The notes: a model not told the origin generated them from the sequence alone. A DNA stretch of 64,000 bases from G963666705 sp963666705 (GCA_963666705.2 CAXXKO010000026.1:124001-188000); one strand, 5' to 3'; shown: positions 40,458 to 49,983, counted from the stretch's first letter. Program-made: numbers and translations.

Positions 40458-41246
40458 ATGGCGAATCAGGACGCGGGACCCCGCCCGGCCGGGGCCATGG
40501 GGGTTCGCCTCCATGTGGCGGACGGTTTGGGAGAAGGGGCGGTGGTGGCGCTTGGCGAAGGCCAAGCGCACTACCTACGCACGGTAATGCGTCGGAGTGT
40601 GGGCGAATACGCGCGCCTCTTCAATGGCCGCGACGGCGAATGGTCGGCGCTCATCACGGCCCTCTCCAAGAATGGCGGCGCCCTCGCGGTCCAGCACCGC
40701 ATTCGGCTTCAAGCGAGCGCGCCGGACCTGTGGCTGTTGTTCGCGCCGCTCAAGCGCGCAGCCATCGACGACCTCGCCCGCAAGGCGACCGAGCTCGGCG
40801 CCTCGGCGCTCCGCCCCGTGCTCACACACCGGACGGTGGCGACGCGCGTCAACTTCGCCCGCCTGCTGGCCAACGCCATCGAGGCAGCCGAGCAGTGCGA
40901 GCGCCTCGACGTGCCGGAGGTGGCGGAGCCCGTGGCACTCGACGCCGTCCTCGCCGCCTGGCCAGCCGGGCGCCGCCTGTTGTTGTGCGACGAGGCGGGC
41001 GGCGGCGCGCCCATTGCCCGCGTGCTGTCGCGGTTGGAGCCGGCGGCGGGACGGGCGCCGTGGGCCGTGCTGACGGGCCCTGAGGGCGGATTCACGCCTT
41101 CCGAGCTTGACGGCCTGAGGAAACTGCCTTTTGTTACGCCGGTCGGGCTCGGGCCGCGCATCCTGCGCGCCGGGACGGCGGCCCTTGCCGCGCTCGCGTG
41201 CTGGCAGTCGCTGGTCGGCGACTGGGCCCAAGGGGAGAATCTTTAG
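40458..41246 (+). CDS. rsmE: 16S rRNA (uracil-1498-N3)-methyltransferase
   Basis: A 262-residue SPOUT-class methyltransferase. The N-terminal PUA-like part has GEGQAHYLRTVMRRSVGEYARLFNGRDGEW. The C-terminal knot carries ATELGASALRPVLTHRTVA and ANAIEAAEQCERLDVP. It continues with AVLTGPEGGFTPSELDGL and VGLGPRILRAGTAALAAL. All the signature segments of RsmE are present, so an active enzyme is expected. An upstream in-frame ATG at 40410 extends into the ubiA-rsmE divergent region, and MANQDAG at 40458 is the more likely start. gshA follows with a 50-bp gap. Confidence 0.93.
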   Translation: MANQDAGPRPAGAMGVRLHVADGLGEGAVVALGEGQAHYLRTVMRRSVGEYARLFNGRDGEWSALITALSKNGGALAVQHRIRLQASAPDLWLLFAPLKRAAIDDLARKATELGASALRPVLTHRTVATRVNFARLLANAIEAAEQCERLDVPEVAEPVALDAVLAAWPAGRRLLLCDEAGGGAPIARVLSRLEPAAGRAPWAVLTGPEGGFTPSELDGLRKLPFVTPVGLGPRILRAGTAALAALACWQSLVGDWAQGENL

Positions 41247-41296
41247 GACGCCCAGGCGCCGCCCGGCGCGTGGCCAGTCGAGGGGCCAACTCACCC

Positions 41297-42664
41297 ATGT
41301 CCGCGCCGCCCAAAGAGAGCGCCGAGCCCATCATCGGCAAGCGCCAGCTCGTCGAATATCTCGAATCCGGGTGCAAGCCGCCCGCGGCCTGGTGCATCGG
41401 CACCGAGCATGAGAAGTTCGTCTTCCGCCTCGACGACCTGCACCCGCTGCCCTACGACGGACCGGTCGGCATCGGTGCCGTGCTCGAGGGCCTGGCCGGC
41501 TTCGGCTGGTCCCCCGTCGTGGAGAAGGGCAACGTCATCGCCTTGGGCCACGAGGATGGCTGCAGCGTCACGCTCGAGCCTGGCGGCCAGCTCGAGCTCT
41601 CGGGCGCGCCCGTCCGCACGCTGCACCAGACCTGCGCCGAGGTGAACCTGCACCTCGACCAGTGCAAGTCCGTGGGCGAGAAACTCGGGGTCGGCTTCCT
41701 CGGCATCGGTTTCAATCCCAAGTGGCGGCGCGAGGACATGCACTGGATGCCCAAGGGCCGTTACAAGATCATGCGCGAATACATGCCGAAGAAGGGCAGC
41801 CTCGGGCTCGACATGATGCTCCGCACCTGCACGGTACAGGTGAACCTCGACTTCGAGTCGGAGGCCGATATGGTGCGGATGTACCGGGTGAGCCTCGCCC
41901 TCCAGCCCGTGGCCACGGCTCTTTTCGCCAACTCGCCTTTCACCGAGGGGCGGCCCAACGGCTTCCTCAGTTACCGCAGCCACATCTGGACCGACACCGA
42001 CCCCGACCGCTGCGGCATGCTGCCCTTCGTCTTCGACGACGGCATGGGGTTCGAGCGCTACGTCGACTACATGCTCGACGTGCCCATGTACTTCGTCTAC
42101 CGCGACGGGCAGTACATCGACGTGGCGGGCCGGTCCTTCCGCGATTTCATGGATGGCCGCCTGGAAGGCTTCGAGGGCCAGCGACCGGGCATGAGCGACT
42201 GGGAGGACCACCTGACGACCACCTTCCCGGAGGTCCGCCTCAAGCGCTACATGGAGATGCGGGGCGCCGACGGCGGTCCCTGGCGGCGGCTCTGCGCGCT
42301 GCCGGCCCTATGGACGGGCCTGCTCTACGATCGGGGCGCGCTCGACGCCGCCTGGGACCTGGTCAAGGACTGGACGGACGAGGAGCGCGAGATGCTGCGG
42401 GCCGAAGCGCCCCGGCGCGCGCTCAAGACCCCGTTCCGGGGCGGCACCCTCGGCGATCTCGCTCTCGAGGTGTTGCGGATCGCCCGCGCCGGGCTCAAGG
42501 GCCGGGCGCTTTCCGACGAGTTCGGCGACGACGAGTGCCACTTCCTCAACATCCTCGATGAGATCGCCGAATCCAGGCGCACCCCGGCCGAGGTCAAGCT
42601 CGAGGCCTATCACGGCCGTTGGCAGGAGAGCGTCGACCCGTTCTACCGCGAGTTCATGTATTGA
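41297..42664 (+). CDS. gshA: Glutamate-cysteine ligase, plant/alphaproteobacterial type
   Basis: A 455-residue enzyme for the first step of glutathione synthesis. The alphaproteobacterial form resembles the plant enzyme. Evidence is WCIGTEHEKFVFRLDDLHPL (substrate-binding glutamate), GCSVTLEPGGQLELSGAP, HQTCAEVNLHLDQC, and MRTC-type LRTCTVQVNLDFESEADMV. HWMPKGRYKIMREYMPKKG is the nucleotide site. The C-terminus has LGDLALEVLRIARAGLKGR. Start ATG 41297 (MSAPPKESAEPII). The rsmE stop is about 50 bases upstream, so they are probably co-transcribed. gshB is not in the window. Confidence 0.95.
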   Translation: MSAPPKESAEPIIGKRQLVEYLESGCKPPAAWCIGTEHEKFVFRLDDLHPLPYDGPVGIGAVLEGLAGFGWSPVVEKGNVIALGHEDGCSVTLEPGGQLELSGAPVRTLHQTCAEVNLHLDQCKSVGEKLGVGFLGIGFNPKWRREDMHWMPKGRYKIMREYMPKKGSLGLDMMLRTCTVQVNLDFESEADMVRMYRVSLALQPVATALFANSPFTEGRPNGFLSYRSHIWTDTDPDRCGMLPFVFDDGMGFERYVDYMLDVPMYFVYRDGQYIDVAGRSFRDFMDGRLEGFEGQRPGMSDWEDHLTTTFPEVRLKRYMEMRGADGGPWRRLCALPALWTGLLYDRGALDAAWDLVKDWTDEEREMLRAEAPRRALKTPFRGGTLGDLALEVLRIARAGLKGRALSDEFGDDECHFLNILDEIAESRRTPAEVKLEAYHGRWQESVDPFYREFMY

Positions 42665-43456
42665 TTACCGGGCCGCCCGCGCCGTTCCCGCGCAGGCGAC
42701 CTTGCCCGCGGGGCTGATCGAGACGAGGCGCGCGGGGAAACCGGTCCCGCCTCCGCCCCTGATCTCCACGCAGTCGTCCCAGAACAGCGGGCGCGGGAAC
42801 CGGGCCGAGAGCTCGAGCCGCTCGGGCGCGCCCGCGGCCTCCACGGCCTCCATCATCCAGGTGATGGACATCTGGCCCTGGGCGATGGGTGCGCGGTAGC
42901 CGAGGGCGTGCGCGAACGCGGGCTCGAAGTGGATGCGGTTGCCGACCTCCTCGGAGTAACCCATGACGCGCTCGGGCGTGAGCTGCTTGCGTGCGAGCGG
43001 GACCAGCCCCGCGGTGGATTCGGCGGGCCGGGCGGTGCGGGCGCTCGCCGCCGGCCTGTCCAGAAGCGCCGCGGCGTCCGCCTCCAGGATGCCCATCTCG
43101 CTGGTCACGGCCACCGCGCCGTCGGGCCCATGGATATCGAAAACATAGAGCAACCGCCGCTCCTTGGGCGTGCGCTCGGCCGTCGCGATGCGGCCGCGTA
43201 CCACGAGCGGCGTGTCGACAGCGACATTCGTGTGTCGGATGAGGCACTGGGTCAGGTGAATGCGGCCGTCGATCTCGAGGCCGGCGGCGTTGTAGGCGCG
43301 GAAGCAATCGTTGCCGAGGATGGAGATATCGGCGCGGTCGCCGTAAAGCGCGCCATCCACTTCGCAGCAGTCGTGATAGTGCGCCTGCCGGGCGCGCGCG
43401 ATCGCGGTCTCGAAAGGCGGCAGGCGGTCACCGGCATTGCGGGGCGGCTCGCTCAT
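42665..43456 (-). CDS. MaoC-like/hotdog dehydratase family protein
   Basis: 263 residues with two hotdog-like halves. The N-terminal half contains DISILGNDCFRAYNAAG and LTQCLIRHTNVAVDTPLVVRG. The C-terminal half contains RKQLTPERVMGYSEEVGNRIHFEPAFAHALGYRAPIAQG, the 'N.IH....A...G....I.QG' hydratase motif with catalytic Asn/His. This fits (R)-specific enoyl-CoA hydratase or FAS1-type dehydratases. It is convergent with gshA and follows the MFS gene (62-bp gap). The ATG at 43456 begins MSEPPRN. The substrate is unknown. Confidence 0.78.
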   Translation of the reverse strand: MSEPPRNAGDRLPPFETAIARARQAHYHDCCEVDGALYGDRADISILGNDCFRAYNAAGLEIDGRIHLTQCLIRHTNVAVDTPLVVRGRIATAERTPKERRLLYVFDIHGPDGAVAVTSEMGILEADAAALLDRPAASARTARPAESTAGLVPLARKQLTPERVMGYSEEVGNRIHFEPAFAHALGYRAPIAQGQMSITWMMEAVEAAGAPERLELSARFPRPLFWDDCVEIRGGGGTGFPARLVSISPAGKVACAGTARAAR

Positions 43457-43518
43457 GGCCGCACTATCGCGCGCGGGCACGGGTCGCGGCAAGATTCCAC
43501 AATCCACCGCTCGCGCGG

Positions 43519-44775
43519 TTATTTCGAGCTGGGGAACCCCTGGCTCGGGCGTACGTCGGTCGTGCCGCGGTAGACCAAAAGCGCGAGGAGCCCGAGGGTG
43601 GCGAGGATACCGAAGACCAGGCGATAGGCCTCCTCGGGCGGAACGCCGTCAATGGTGGGAAAGGCGCCGATGATGAAGCCGGTTATGATCTGCAGGCCGG
43701 CGGTACCACCGAAATGGAAGGTGTTGATGGTGGTAAGGCCCCGCCCAGCCAGGCGGTGGGGGAAGAGGGCGCGGCCGTGGGCCATCAGCGGGATGTCGTA
43801 GAGCCCGAAGAAACCGAGCAGGCCGAGCAGCACCGCGGCGAGCCAAAGTGGCGGGCCCGGGAGGGCCGCGAGCGCCGCCAGGGTGGCGAAGGTGGCGAGG
43901 CCACCCGCGATCACCACCCGCTTGCGCGTATCGAAGCGCCGGTCGAGCGGGCCGTAGAAGAGGGTGCCGGCGATCATCGCGAAGCTCATGATCAAGAGGA
44001 TGTTGCCGCGCCCGCCCGTGTCCAGGTTATAGACGTCGTTGAGATAGGGCCCGGCCCACAGAGTGCGCACGGTGAACATGATGGAGGAGCCGAACGCCGT
44101 TATCACCACGATGCGGCCGAGCCCGGCGACGGCCACAACCTCGCGCATGCCGCGGATGGTGTCCCGCAGGCGCTCGGGCGCAACGGTCGGCGTGGGCTTG
44201 ATGCCGGTCGGGGAGTCGCGCACCAGGAGCACGGCGAAAAGAGCCACGAGGGCCACCAGGCCGGAAATCGCGAAATAGGTCTGGCGCCAGCCGAAGGTCT
44301 CGGCGAAGAGGGCGACCGGAAGGGTGGAGGCGATCTGGCCGACGCCGCCGATGGCGATGGTGATGCTGGTGATGGTGGCGAAGCGGTCGGCCGGGAACCA
44401 GCGTGAATAGACGACCAGTGGGGCCATCAGATTACTGCTCGCGCCCAGGCCCATGAGCGCCGCGCCGAGGTAGAGGCCGGCCGCGTCCTCGGCCGTGGCG
44501 AATATGATCGGGCCGACGACGGCTAGGCCCTGCATGGAGATGATGGTGCGCCGGGCGCCGAAGCGGTCCACGAGGATGCCGACCGGAATCTGCATGACCG
44601 CGAAGGAAAGGAACATGGCGGCGCTCAACCCGCCCAGAATCGCGGGGCTGAGCCCGAGCTCGGCCTGCAGCTCGGGCGCCACCACGGCGATCGAGTAACG
44701 GTAGATATTGCCGATCATGAAGACGGCGCAGAGGCTCGCGACCATGGCGTTCATGGCGGCGCGGTCCGATGGCAC
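43519..44775 (-). CDS. Major facilitator superfamily transporter
   Basis: A 418-residue protein with about twelve hydrophobic segments and the MFS inter-helix signature GILVDRFGARRTI. The second half has its partner motif GPLDRRFDTRKRVV. Segments such as MFLSFAVMQIPVGILVDRFG and ALMGLGASSNLMAPLVVYSRWFP are typical of the D-galactonate/nitrate-type transporters. The substrate is unknown. The BASS-type gene at 44780-45715 lies just upstream on the same strand, with its stop four bases before this start, so both could form one transport operon. Charged tail DVRPSQGFPSSK. Confidence 0.85.
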   Translation of the reverse strand: MPSDRAAMNAMVASLCAVFMIGNIYRYSIAVVAPELQAELGLSPAILGGLSAAMFLSFAVMQIPVGILVDRFGARRTIISMQGLAVVGPIIFATAEDAAGLYLGAALMGLGASSNLMAPLVVYSRWFPADRFATITSITIAIGGVGQIASTLPVALFAETFGWRQTYFAISGLVALVALFAVLLVRDSPTGIKPTPTVAPERLRDTIRGMREVVAVAGLGRIVVITAFGSSIMFTVRTLWAGPYLNDVYNLDTGGRGNILLIMSFAMIAGTLFYGPLDRRFDTRKRVVIAGGLATFATLAALAALPGPPLWLAAVLLGLLGFFGLYDIPLMAHGRALFPHRLAGRGLTTINTFHFGGTAGLQIITGFIIGAFPTIDGVPPEEAYRLVFGILATLGLLALLVYRGTTDVRPSQGFPSSK

Positions 44776-44779
44776 GGGC

Positions 44780-45715
44780 TCAGCCCTCCGCCGCCATGAG
44801 ACGGCGGTAAATGGGGGTCAGAAGGGCAGGCAGGGTTAAGATCGGGATTTGGCCGATGGCGAAGAACACGAGGACATCGAAGTCCGCGGAATCGATCAGG
44901 ACGGCCAGCAGGAGGGCCAGGTTGCGGTTGCCCGAGGCGAAGCCGACCGTCAGTGCCTCGCGCCGGCCCAGCCGCCAGAAGGCGGCGGCGCCGAGGACCT
45001 GGAGCCCGAGATTGGCACCGAAGGCCGCCGCCAGGCACAGCAGGATGTAGCCCGGGCGCACGGCCAGCTCCGCCGCCACGCCGTCCATGATGGCGATCGC
45101 GAAGACGATGAAGATGACCACGTTCACGCCATCGATCTCCCGCGCGTGGCGGTCGATCCGGTCGCCCCCGGCGAGGTGGCGAAAGACCGCCGCCAGGAGT
45201 GCCGAGCCGCCGACGAAGGCGAGGAGACGCAGCATCAGCTCGCCGATGCCGATATGGAGGTCGAGCCCGAGCAGGACGAGCGGGCTCGGCGGCAGGGTCA
45301 GCGGCACGAGGAACATTGCCGAGACCGTGGCGACGACGACGAAGGGGGCGTCGAGCCCGACCAGGAGCGCGAGCGACACGGAGGCGAAGACGGGCGCGGT
45401 CATGCCCTGGAGCACGAGCGCCGTGGCGAGGCCCGCCGGGGGCTCGAGGAGCGCGACGACCGCCCACTACACCAGCGGGCATACGGCGAGGATCCACAGG
45501 AGGACCGCGCCCGAGAGCAGGGGTCGCCGGCCGTAGGCGACCACGGCCGCGGGATCGAGGCGGATCAAGGCCAGGGTGACGACGATGAAGTAGGCGGGCA
45601 CGAGGAGCGGCCGCAGCAGCGACGCGAGCTCAGGCCACAGGAGCCCGGCGAACGCACCGAGCGCCAGGATCGGCCCGCCCCGAGCGCCGAGGGCGCCGAG
45701 GAAGCGAGCGATCAC
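44780..45715 (-). pseudogene. BASS-family (bile acid:sodium symporter-like) transporter with in-frame TAG at codon 83
   Basis: 312 codons including the stop, encoding about ten hydrophobic segments. PAYFIVVTLALIRLDPAAV and the second half EALTVGFASGNRNLALLLAV match bacterial BASS-type transporters, in which GxxGNRN is a sodium-binding signature. Codon 83 is TAG (45467-45469), between LWILAVCPLV and WAVVALLEPP, with the frame otherwise open to TGA 44780. An early stop here removes more than 70% of the protein, so the gene is probably dead unless read through. An ATG at 45415 could restart translation inside the protein, but that product would miss two or three membrane helices. It sits upstream of the MFS gene, four bases apart. 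Confidence 0.78.
45467..45469 (-). other. In-frame TAG in BASS-type transporter gene
   Basis: Reads C-P-L-V-stop-W-A-V-V-A-L-L. The hydrophobic stretch continues across the stop in the same frame. Confidence 0.72.
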
Positions 45716-45763
45716 GCCGCCCCCAGGCGCGGCGATCGGTCGCCGTTCATGCGGGTCGGAGCG

Positions 45764-47200
45764 TCACGTCCGCCCGGCGAGGCTCTTGGCCAGCTCGGTC
45801 GCGCTATCGAGGTCGTATTCGCGGTACATCTGTAGCCATTCGGCGGCCGGAGAGCCCGAGCCGTGGATGATCTCCACGTACCACCAGGCGGCGTATTCCG
45901 AAGCCACCAGGTCTCTGATGAAACGCAGCATCTGGATGCGCTCGCCGCCCGATTCGCCCGCCGCCCTGTAGTACTTGTCGAAATACTTGCCGAGCTCGGG
46001 CGAACGCTGGTCCGCCACCGAGGGCAGGGTGATGACGGCGCCGCCCGCGATCTCGAGCAAGAGGCGTGCGCAGGTGAAATGCGCTTCCATGGCCACGTGC
46101 TTGCCCGTGTTGGCGAACACGGGATCGGGGACCGCGACGCCCGGCTCCATCACCTTGCAATGCTGGGCTGAGGCGATGCCGGCGCTCCAGATCAGGGTCT
46201 GGAGCTTGATCATCTCGGTGATCTTGTCGCGGATGTGGTGCGCGTTCTCGACCCCGTTCAGCTCGGCGATGCGCCGGGCCGCGCCGATGAAAATGTCGAG
46301 CTTGCCCACGTCGGCGCCGAGGTAGCCCTGGCGGTTCACGTTGGCGAAGATGTTCGCCATCTCGCCCGCGTACTGCCATTCGCCACACATGAAAACCCGC
46401 TCCCAGGGCACGAACACGTCCTCGAAGATGGTGAAGCTCTCGAGCAACTGGTCCTTGCCCGAGATGGGGGCGAGCGCGGGGTCGTCCACGTTCTCGGCCG
46501 CGCGCGCTATCATCCTGATGCCGGGCGTATCGACCGGAATGGCGAAGGAGACGGCGTAGTCGGCGTCCTCCTCGCGCATGGCCCGGGTGGGGGCGACGAT
46601 GATCTCCTCCGCCGCCACCGAGCCCGAGGTGTGCATCTTGCAGCCGCGCACGACGATGCCGTCCTTGGTGCGCTCGACGACGCGCAGGTAGGCATCGGGG
46701 TCGGGCTGGTCGGCGGGGCGCAGGCGACGGTCGCCCTTGGGATCGGTGATCCCCGCCGAGGTCATGGTCTGCTCTTTCTGGAAGCGCGAGATGTAGTTGC
46801 GCACGCGCTCGTAATATTCGCCATTGGTGTTCTTGGCCATCTCGGTGCTGACCACGTAGAGCGAGGCCAGCTCGTCGCGCCCGATGGTGGCGTAGCCCGC
46901 CGACGGGGCCTGGCGCGAGACCCGCTTCGCCACCTCGATATTGCCGACCAGCTCCGCCGCCGTGCTCGGGATGTGCCAGAAGGCGTGACACGGCTCCCCG
47001 TCGAGCGATTGCAGGCCCTCCATATGGGCCGCGATCTCCGGGTCCTCGGCCGCGTCGTAGATCCAGGTGCCCCAGCAGTTGAGCGTTGGCGCGAACGGGA
47101 CATAGTCCACCCGCTCCTCGATCCGCTTGCCGCCGACGTAGATCTCCGGGCTCTGCTTGCGCAGAGATTCGAGATATTCGGCGCTGGTTCTGAATGCCAT
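45764..47200 (-). CDS. 4-hydroxyphenylacetate 3-monooxygenase oxygenase-component-like (HpaB family)
   Basis: A 478-residue flavin-dependent hydroxylase family member. Hallmarks are TITDPKGDR-type MTSAGITDPKGDRRLRPADQ, RVVERTKDGIVVRGCKMHTS, and FEDVFVPWERVFMCGEWQYA. RQGYLGADVGKLDIFIGAA is the active-site helix. The related 4-hydroxybutyryl-CoA dehydratase needs a His and three Cys for a [4Fe-4S] cluster. The corresponding YHR...GGC is NRQ...LGA here, and no Cys precedes TDPKGDR, so an iron-sulfur dehydratase is unlikely. HpaB enzymes need a flavin reductase (HpaC), which is not in the window. GAGGGGACAAA precedes the ATG at 47200. The next gene upstream is an AMP ligase (119-bp gap). Confidence 0.85.
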   Translation of the reverse strand: MAFRTSAEYLESLRKQSPEIYVGGKRIEERVDYVPFAPTLNCWGTWIYDAAEDPEIAAHMEGLQSLDGEPCHAFWHIPSTAAELVGNIEVAKRVSRQAPSAGYATIGRDELASLYVVSTEMAKNTNGEYYERVRNYISRFQKEQTMTSAGITDPKGDRRLRPADQPDPDAYLRVVERTKDGIVVRGCKMHTSGSVAAEEIIVAPTRAMREEDADYAVSFAIPVDTPGIRMIARAAENVDDPALAPISGKDQLLESFTIFEDVFVPWERVFMCGEWQYAGEMANIFANVNRQGYLGADVGKLDIFIGAARRIAELNGVENAHHIRDKITEMIKLQTLIWSAGIASAQHCKVMEPGVAVPDPVFANTGKHVAMEAHFTCARLLLEIAGGAVITLPSVADQRSPELGKYFDKYYRAAGESGGERIQMLRFIRDLVASEYAAWWYVEIIHGSGSPAAEWLQMYREYDLDSATELAKSLAGRT

Positions 47201-47319
47201 TTTGTCCCCTCGGTTGGCGGCGAGTGGTCCCTCGGGACGAAGGGCCGCGCCGTCGGTATATAGGTCGAGCATGCTAGAGAAGGCGGGGAAACAGCGTCAA
47301 GCGAAGGCGCTCGGCTCCC

Positions 47320-48783
47320 TCACTCGGCGCCGTCCTCGAGGATACGGCGAACGGCGTTCTTGATGACCTTGCCGTTGGGGTTGCGGGGCAGGGCTTCGAG
47401 GAAGGCGATGCGCGCCGGGCGCTTGAAATCGGCGATGCGCCCGGCGAGGAAGGCGGCGAGGGCCGCCGCGTCGAGTTTGCTGCCGGGCCTGGGCGCCACG
47501 ACGGCGGCCGCCACCTGGCCGAGGTCGGGGTCCGGCACGCCGACGACGGCGGCCTCGAGGACGTCCGGATGGGCGCTCAGCGCGGCCTCGACTTCGACGG
47601 GCGAAATCTTCTCGCCGCCCCGGTTGATGATGTCGTCGATGCGTCCCACGAGGCGCAGCATGCCGTCATCGCCCCTCACGGCGAGGTCGCCCGTGCGCAG
47701 CCAGCCGTCGTCATACTTGGTCCGCGTCGCCTCCGGGTCCCGCCAATAGCCGATCATCGCGGTCGGGGAGCGAATCTGGAGCTCGCCTTCGGCGCTGATG
47801 CGGTCGAGGGTTCCCGGGGTGGCGATGCCGATGGCACTCAAGTCACGCGCGCCTGGCCGCCAGGGCAGGTAATGGGTGATGGCCGTGGCTTCGGAGAAGC
47901 CGTAGACGTTGACGAGGCGCGCACCCGGCACCAGGCGCCCGAACCGCTCGGCCACGGCCGCCGGCATGGGCGCCCCGCCATAGGCGAGCCATGGCGCCGC
48001 CCCGCTCGATGCCGGGTCCGCAAGCGCCGCCGTCATGCGGCCGTACATGGTGGGGACGGCAATGACGTAGCCGTAGTCCCCGGCGAGGATGGCGCGGCCG
48101 GTCGCGGCCGCGTCGAACCGGCGGTGGAGGTCGGCCCGCCCGCCCGCGACGAGCATGTGGGCGAGGCAGTCGTTGTAGCCCGTGTTGTGGAAGAGCGGCA
48201 CCAGGATGGGCGTTCGCGTGTCCGGCCCCGACTGGAAGATATGGGCGAAAGTGAGCGCGTTGCGCGCGAGTGCGTCGTGGCTCAGCATCACGCCCTTGGG
48301 CTCGCCCGTGGTGCCCGAGGTCTGGCAGATGCCGGCCAGCTCCTCCGCCCGCGCCTCGGACCCGTCGAGGCCGCGCCCGCCTGTGAGGCCGCCGAAGTCC
48401 GCCGCGCGCAGCACCCGCCTGGCAAAGCCCGCCGGGACGCGGGCGAGGTAGTCGTCGTCGCCCAGGATCGCGACCGGGTCGAACCGGGCCAGCACCGGCG
48501 CGAGGTCGCCCGCCGCCTGGCGTGTGTTGAGTGATACGGCGACGGCGCCGTGGGCCATGGCCGCCAGGTAGGTGACGACCCAGGGAATGCCGTTGTCGGC
48601 GAGGATCGCGACCCGGTCACCGCGCCCGACGCCGCGTCGCCGCAGCTCCCCCCGCAGCCCCGCCACGCGCCGCGCCGCGGCACCGTAGCTGAGCTCGGCC
48701 CCCGTCCCTGCCTCGGCGAGAAAGACGCGCTCCGGCGCCTCGGCCGCCCAATGGAGCAGGAATTCGGGAAGAGTCGAATTCAT
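47320..48783 (-). CDS. AMP-dependent acyl/aryl-CoA synthetase
   Basis: A 487-residue ANL-superfamily ligase that activates a carboxylic acid to its CoA thioester through an acyl-AMP. Motifs are ICQTSGTTGEPKGVMLSHDA (P-loop-like A3), VNVYGFSEATAITHYLPW (A5), DGWLRTGDLAVRGDDG (A7), DDIINRGGEKISPVEVE (A8) and NPNGKVIKNAVRR (A10 Lys). All look intact, so an active enzyme is expected. Benzoate-CoA ligase would be a natural partner for the nearby bcr genes, but the substrate pocket residues cannot be assigned by eye. It is divergent from the PaaG-like isomerase (134-bp intergenic). Confidence 0.88.
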   Translation of the reverse strand: MNSTLPEFLLHWAAEAPERVFLAEAGTGAELSYGAAARRVAGLRGELRRRGVGRGDRVAILADNGIPWVVTYLAAMAHGAVAVSLNTRQAAGDLAPVLARFDPVAILGDDDYLARVPAGFARRVLRAADFGGLTGGRGLDGSEARAEELAGICQTSGTTGEPKGVMLSHDALARNALTFAHIFQSGPDTRTPILVPLFHNTGYNDCLAHMLVAGGRADLHRRFDAAATGRAILAGDYGYVIAVPTMYGRMTAALADPASSGAAPWLAYGGAPMPAAVAERFGRLVPGARLVNVYGFSEATAITHYLPWRPGARDLSAIGIATPGTLDRISAEGELQIRSPTAMIGYWRDPEATRTKYDDGWLRTGDLAVRGDDGMLRLVGRIDDIINRGGEKISPVEVEAALSAHPDVLEAAVVGVPDPDLGQVAAAVVAPRPGSKLDAAALAAFLAGRIADFKRPARIAFLEALPRNPNGKVIKNAVRRILEDGAE

Positions 48784-48917
48784 TCGTCGATCACCGTTTC
48801 CTTGCCCGTCTCTCTCCGGGCACACCGACTATATCGAACTTGCCCTCCCGTTGAAGTGGCGCTTGGGGCTAGTATCCGGCCAGCCTTTCGATTGATCCAC
48901 CTACGAGGGATGCACAG

Positions 48918-49718
48918 ATGACCGAGCCGATCCTCTTGGAGCGCGACGCCGGCGTCGCCACCATCACCTTCAACCGGCCCAGGGCGCTCAACGCCGCCAA
49001 CCGCGCCATGTCGCGGGCGCTCCGCGCCGCCGTGTTCGAGCTCGAGCGCGATGCGGGTGTGCGCTGTGTCGTCTTGCGCGGCAGCGGGGGGCATTTCATG
49101 GCCGGAGGCGACCTCATCGAATTCGGGCGTGAGATCGCGGGCATGACTCCGGCCGAGCGTGGGGCCTACTTCCACGAGTTCATCGGCGAGATCCATCCCG
49201 TCCTCGCCTGCCTGAAGCGGATGCCGAAGCCGGTGCTCGCCAGCGTATCGGGTGCCGCGGCCGGGGTGGGCATGAGCTTCGCCATGGCGGCCGATATCGC
49301 CATTGCGTCCGAGGACGCCAAGTTCACCTTGGCCTATTGCGCCATCGGGACCAGCCCCGACGGCGGCTCGACCCATTCCCTGGTCCGCCTGCTCGGCACC
49401 CGCAGGGCCATGGGCATGGCGCTCCTGGGCGACACGCTAGACGCCAAGGCGGCGCTCGATTGCGGCCTCGTCAACCGGGTCGTGCCGGCGGCGGCGCTCG
49501 AGGCCGAGACGGCGAAGATCGCCGCCCGGCTTGCCGCCGGCCCGACGCGCGCCTTCGCCAACACCAAACGCCTCCTCGCGGAGGCCACGGGCGCGAATTT
49601 TGCCGCCCAGCTCCAGCTCGAGGCCGAATGCTTTACCGAATGCGCGGCCACCGCGGATTTCATGGAGGGGATCGCCGCTTTCGCCGAGAAGCGCCGGCCC
49701 CAATTTTCGGGATCCTAG
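48918..49718 (+). CDS. Enoyl-CoA hydratase/isomerase family, PaaG-like isomerase
   Basis: A 266-residue crotonase-fold protein. The oxyanion segment is GSGGHFMAGGDLIEFGREI. SGAAAGVGMSFAMAADIAIAS is the first conserved block, and CAIGTSPDGGSTHSLVRLLG replaces the hydratase Glu with SPDGG. That Asp form is seen in PaaG-type epoxide/enoyl-CoA isomerases rather than classic hydratases. The ATG at 48918 follows CTACGAGGGATGCAC. The stop codon TAG (49716-49718) coincides with the TA target of MITE copy 1, so the element begins inside the terminator. Removing the element still leaves a TAG, so the C-terminus is unchanged. Confidence 0.85.
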   Translation: MTEPILLERDAGVATITFNRPRALNAANRAMSRALRAAVFELERDAGVRCVVLRGSGGHFMAGGDLIEFGREIAGMTPAERGAYFHEFIGEIHPVLACLKRMPKPVLASVSGAAAGVGMSFAMAADIAIASEDAKFTLAYCAIGTSPDGGSTHSLVRLLGTRRAMGMALLGDTLDAKAALDCGLVNRVVPAAALEAETAKIAARLAAGPTRAFANTKRLLAEATGANFAAQLQLEAECFTECAATADFMEGIAAFAEKRRPQFSGS

Positions 49719-49983
49719 TACCCACTTTCATAATTCCGTGTGCCATACGACGGCGCCCCGAGGTTCCCGGCTAGGAGGGTGGCGCGCCGTGATGCCGGGG
49801 CATCACAAGCGGCGCGCGACGACGTCCGGGGGCCTCGGGGCGCCGCCCTACGGGTCGCTTTTCCCGCCCCCTCGGGGTGTCGGGGATGCTTGACGATGCC
49901 CCGGCATCGCCGGCGCACCCCCTCCTACCGAGGAGACGGGAAAAGCGATCGTATGGCACACGGAATTATGAAAGTGGGTACTA
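49716..49983. mobile_element. MITE-like element, copy 1
   Basis: 268 bp bounded by a 35-bp near-perfect inverted repeat (TAGTACCCACTTTCATAATT and its complement at the right end), starting and ending in TA. Inside are two further hairpin arms. One has GGCGCCCCGAGG paired with CCTCGGGGCGCC, around the palindrome GTGATGCCGGGGCATCAC. The other has TCGCTTTTCCCG paired with CGGGAAAAGCGA, around CGATGCCCCGGCATCG. The whole element could fold into a three-arm cruciform. It has no transposase, so it would be moved in trans. The TA ends point to a Tc1/mariner or IS630-type source. It is inserted at the TAG terminator of the PaaG-like gene. Confidence 0.88.

Noticed and set aside
45764..47200. 4-hydroxybutyryl-CoA dehydratase
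   Set aside because: The iron-sulfur ligand residues are absent at the expected places.
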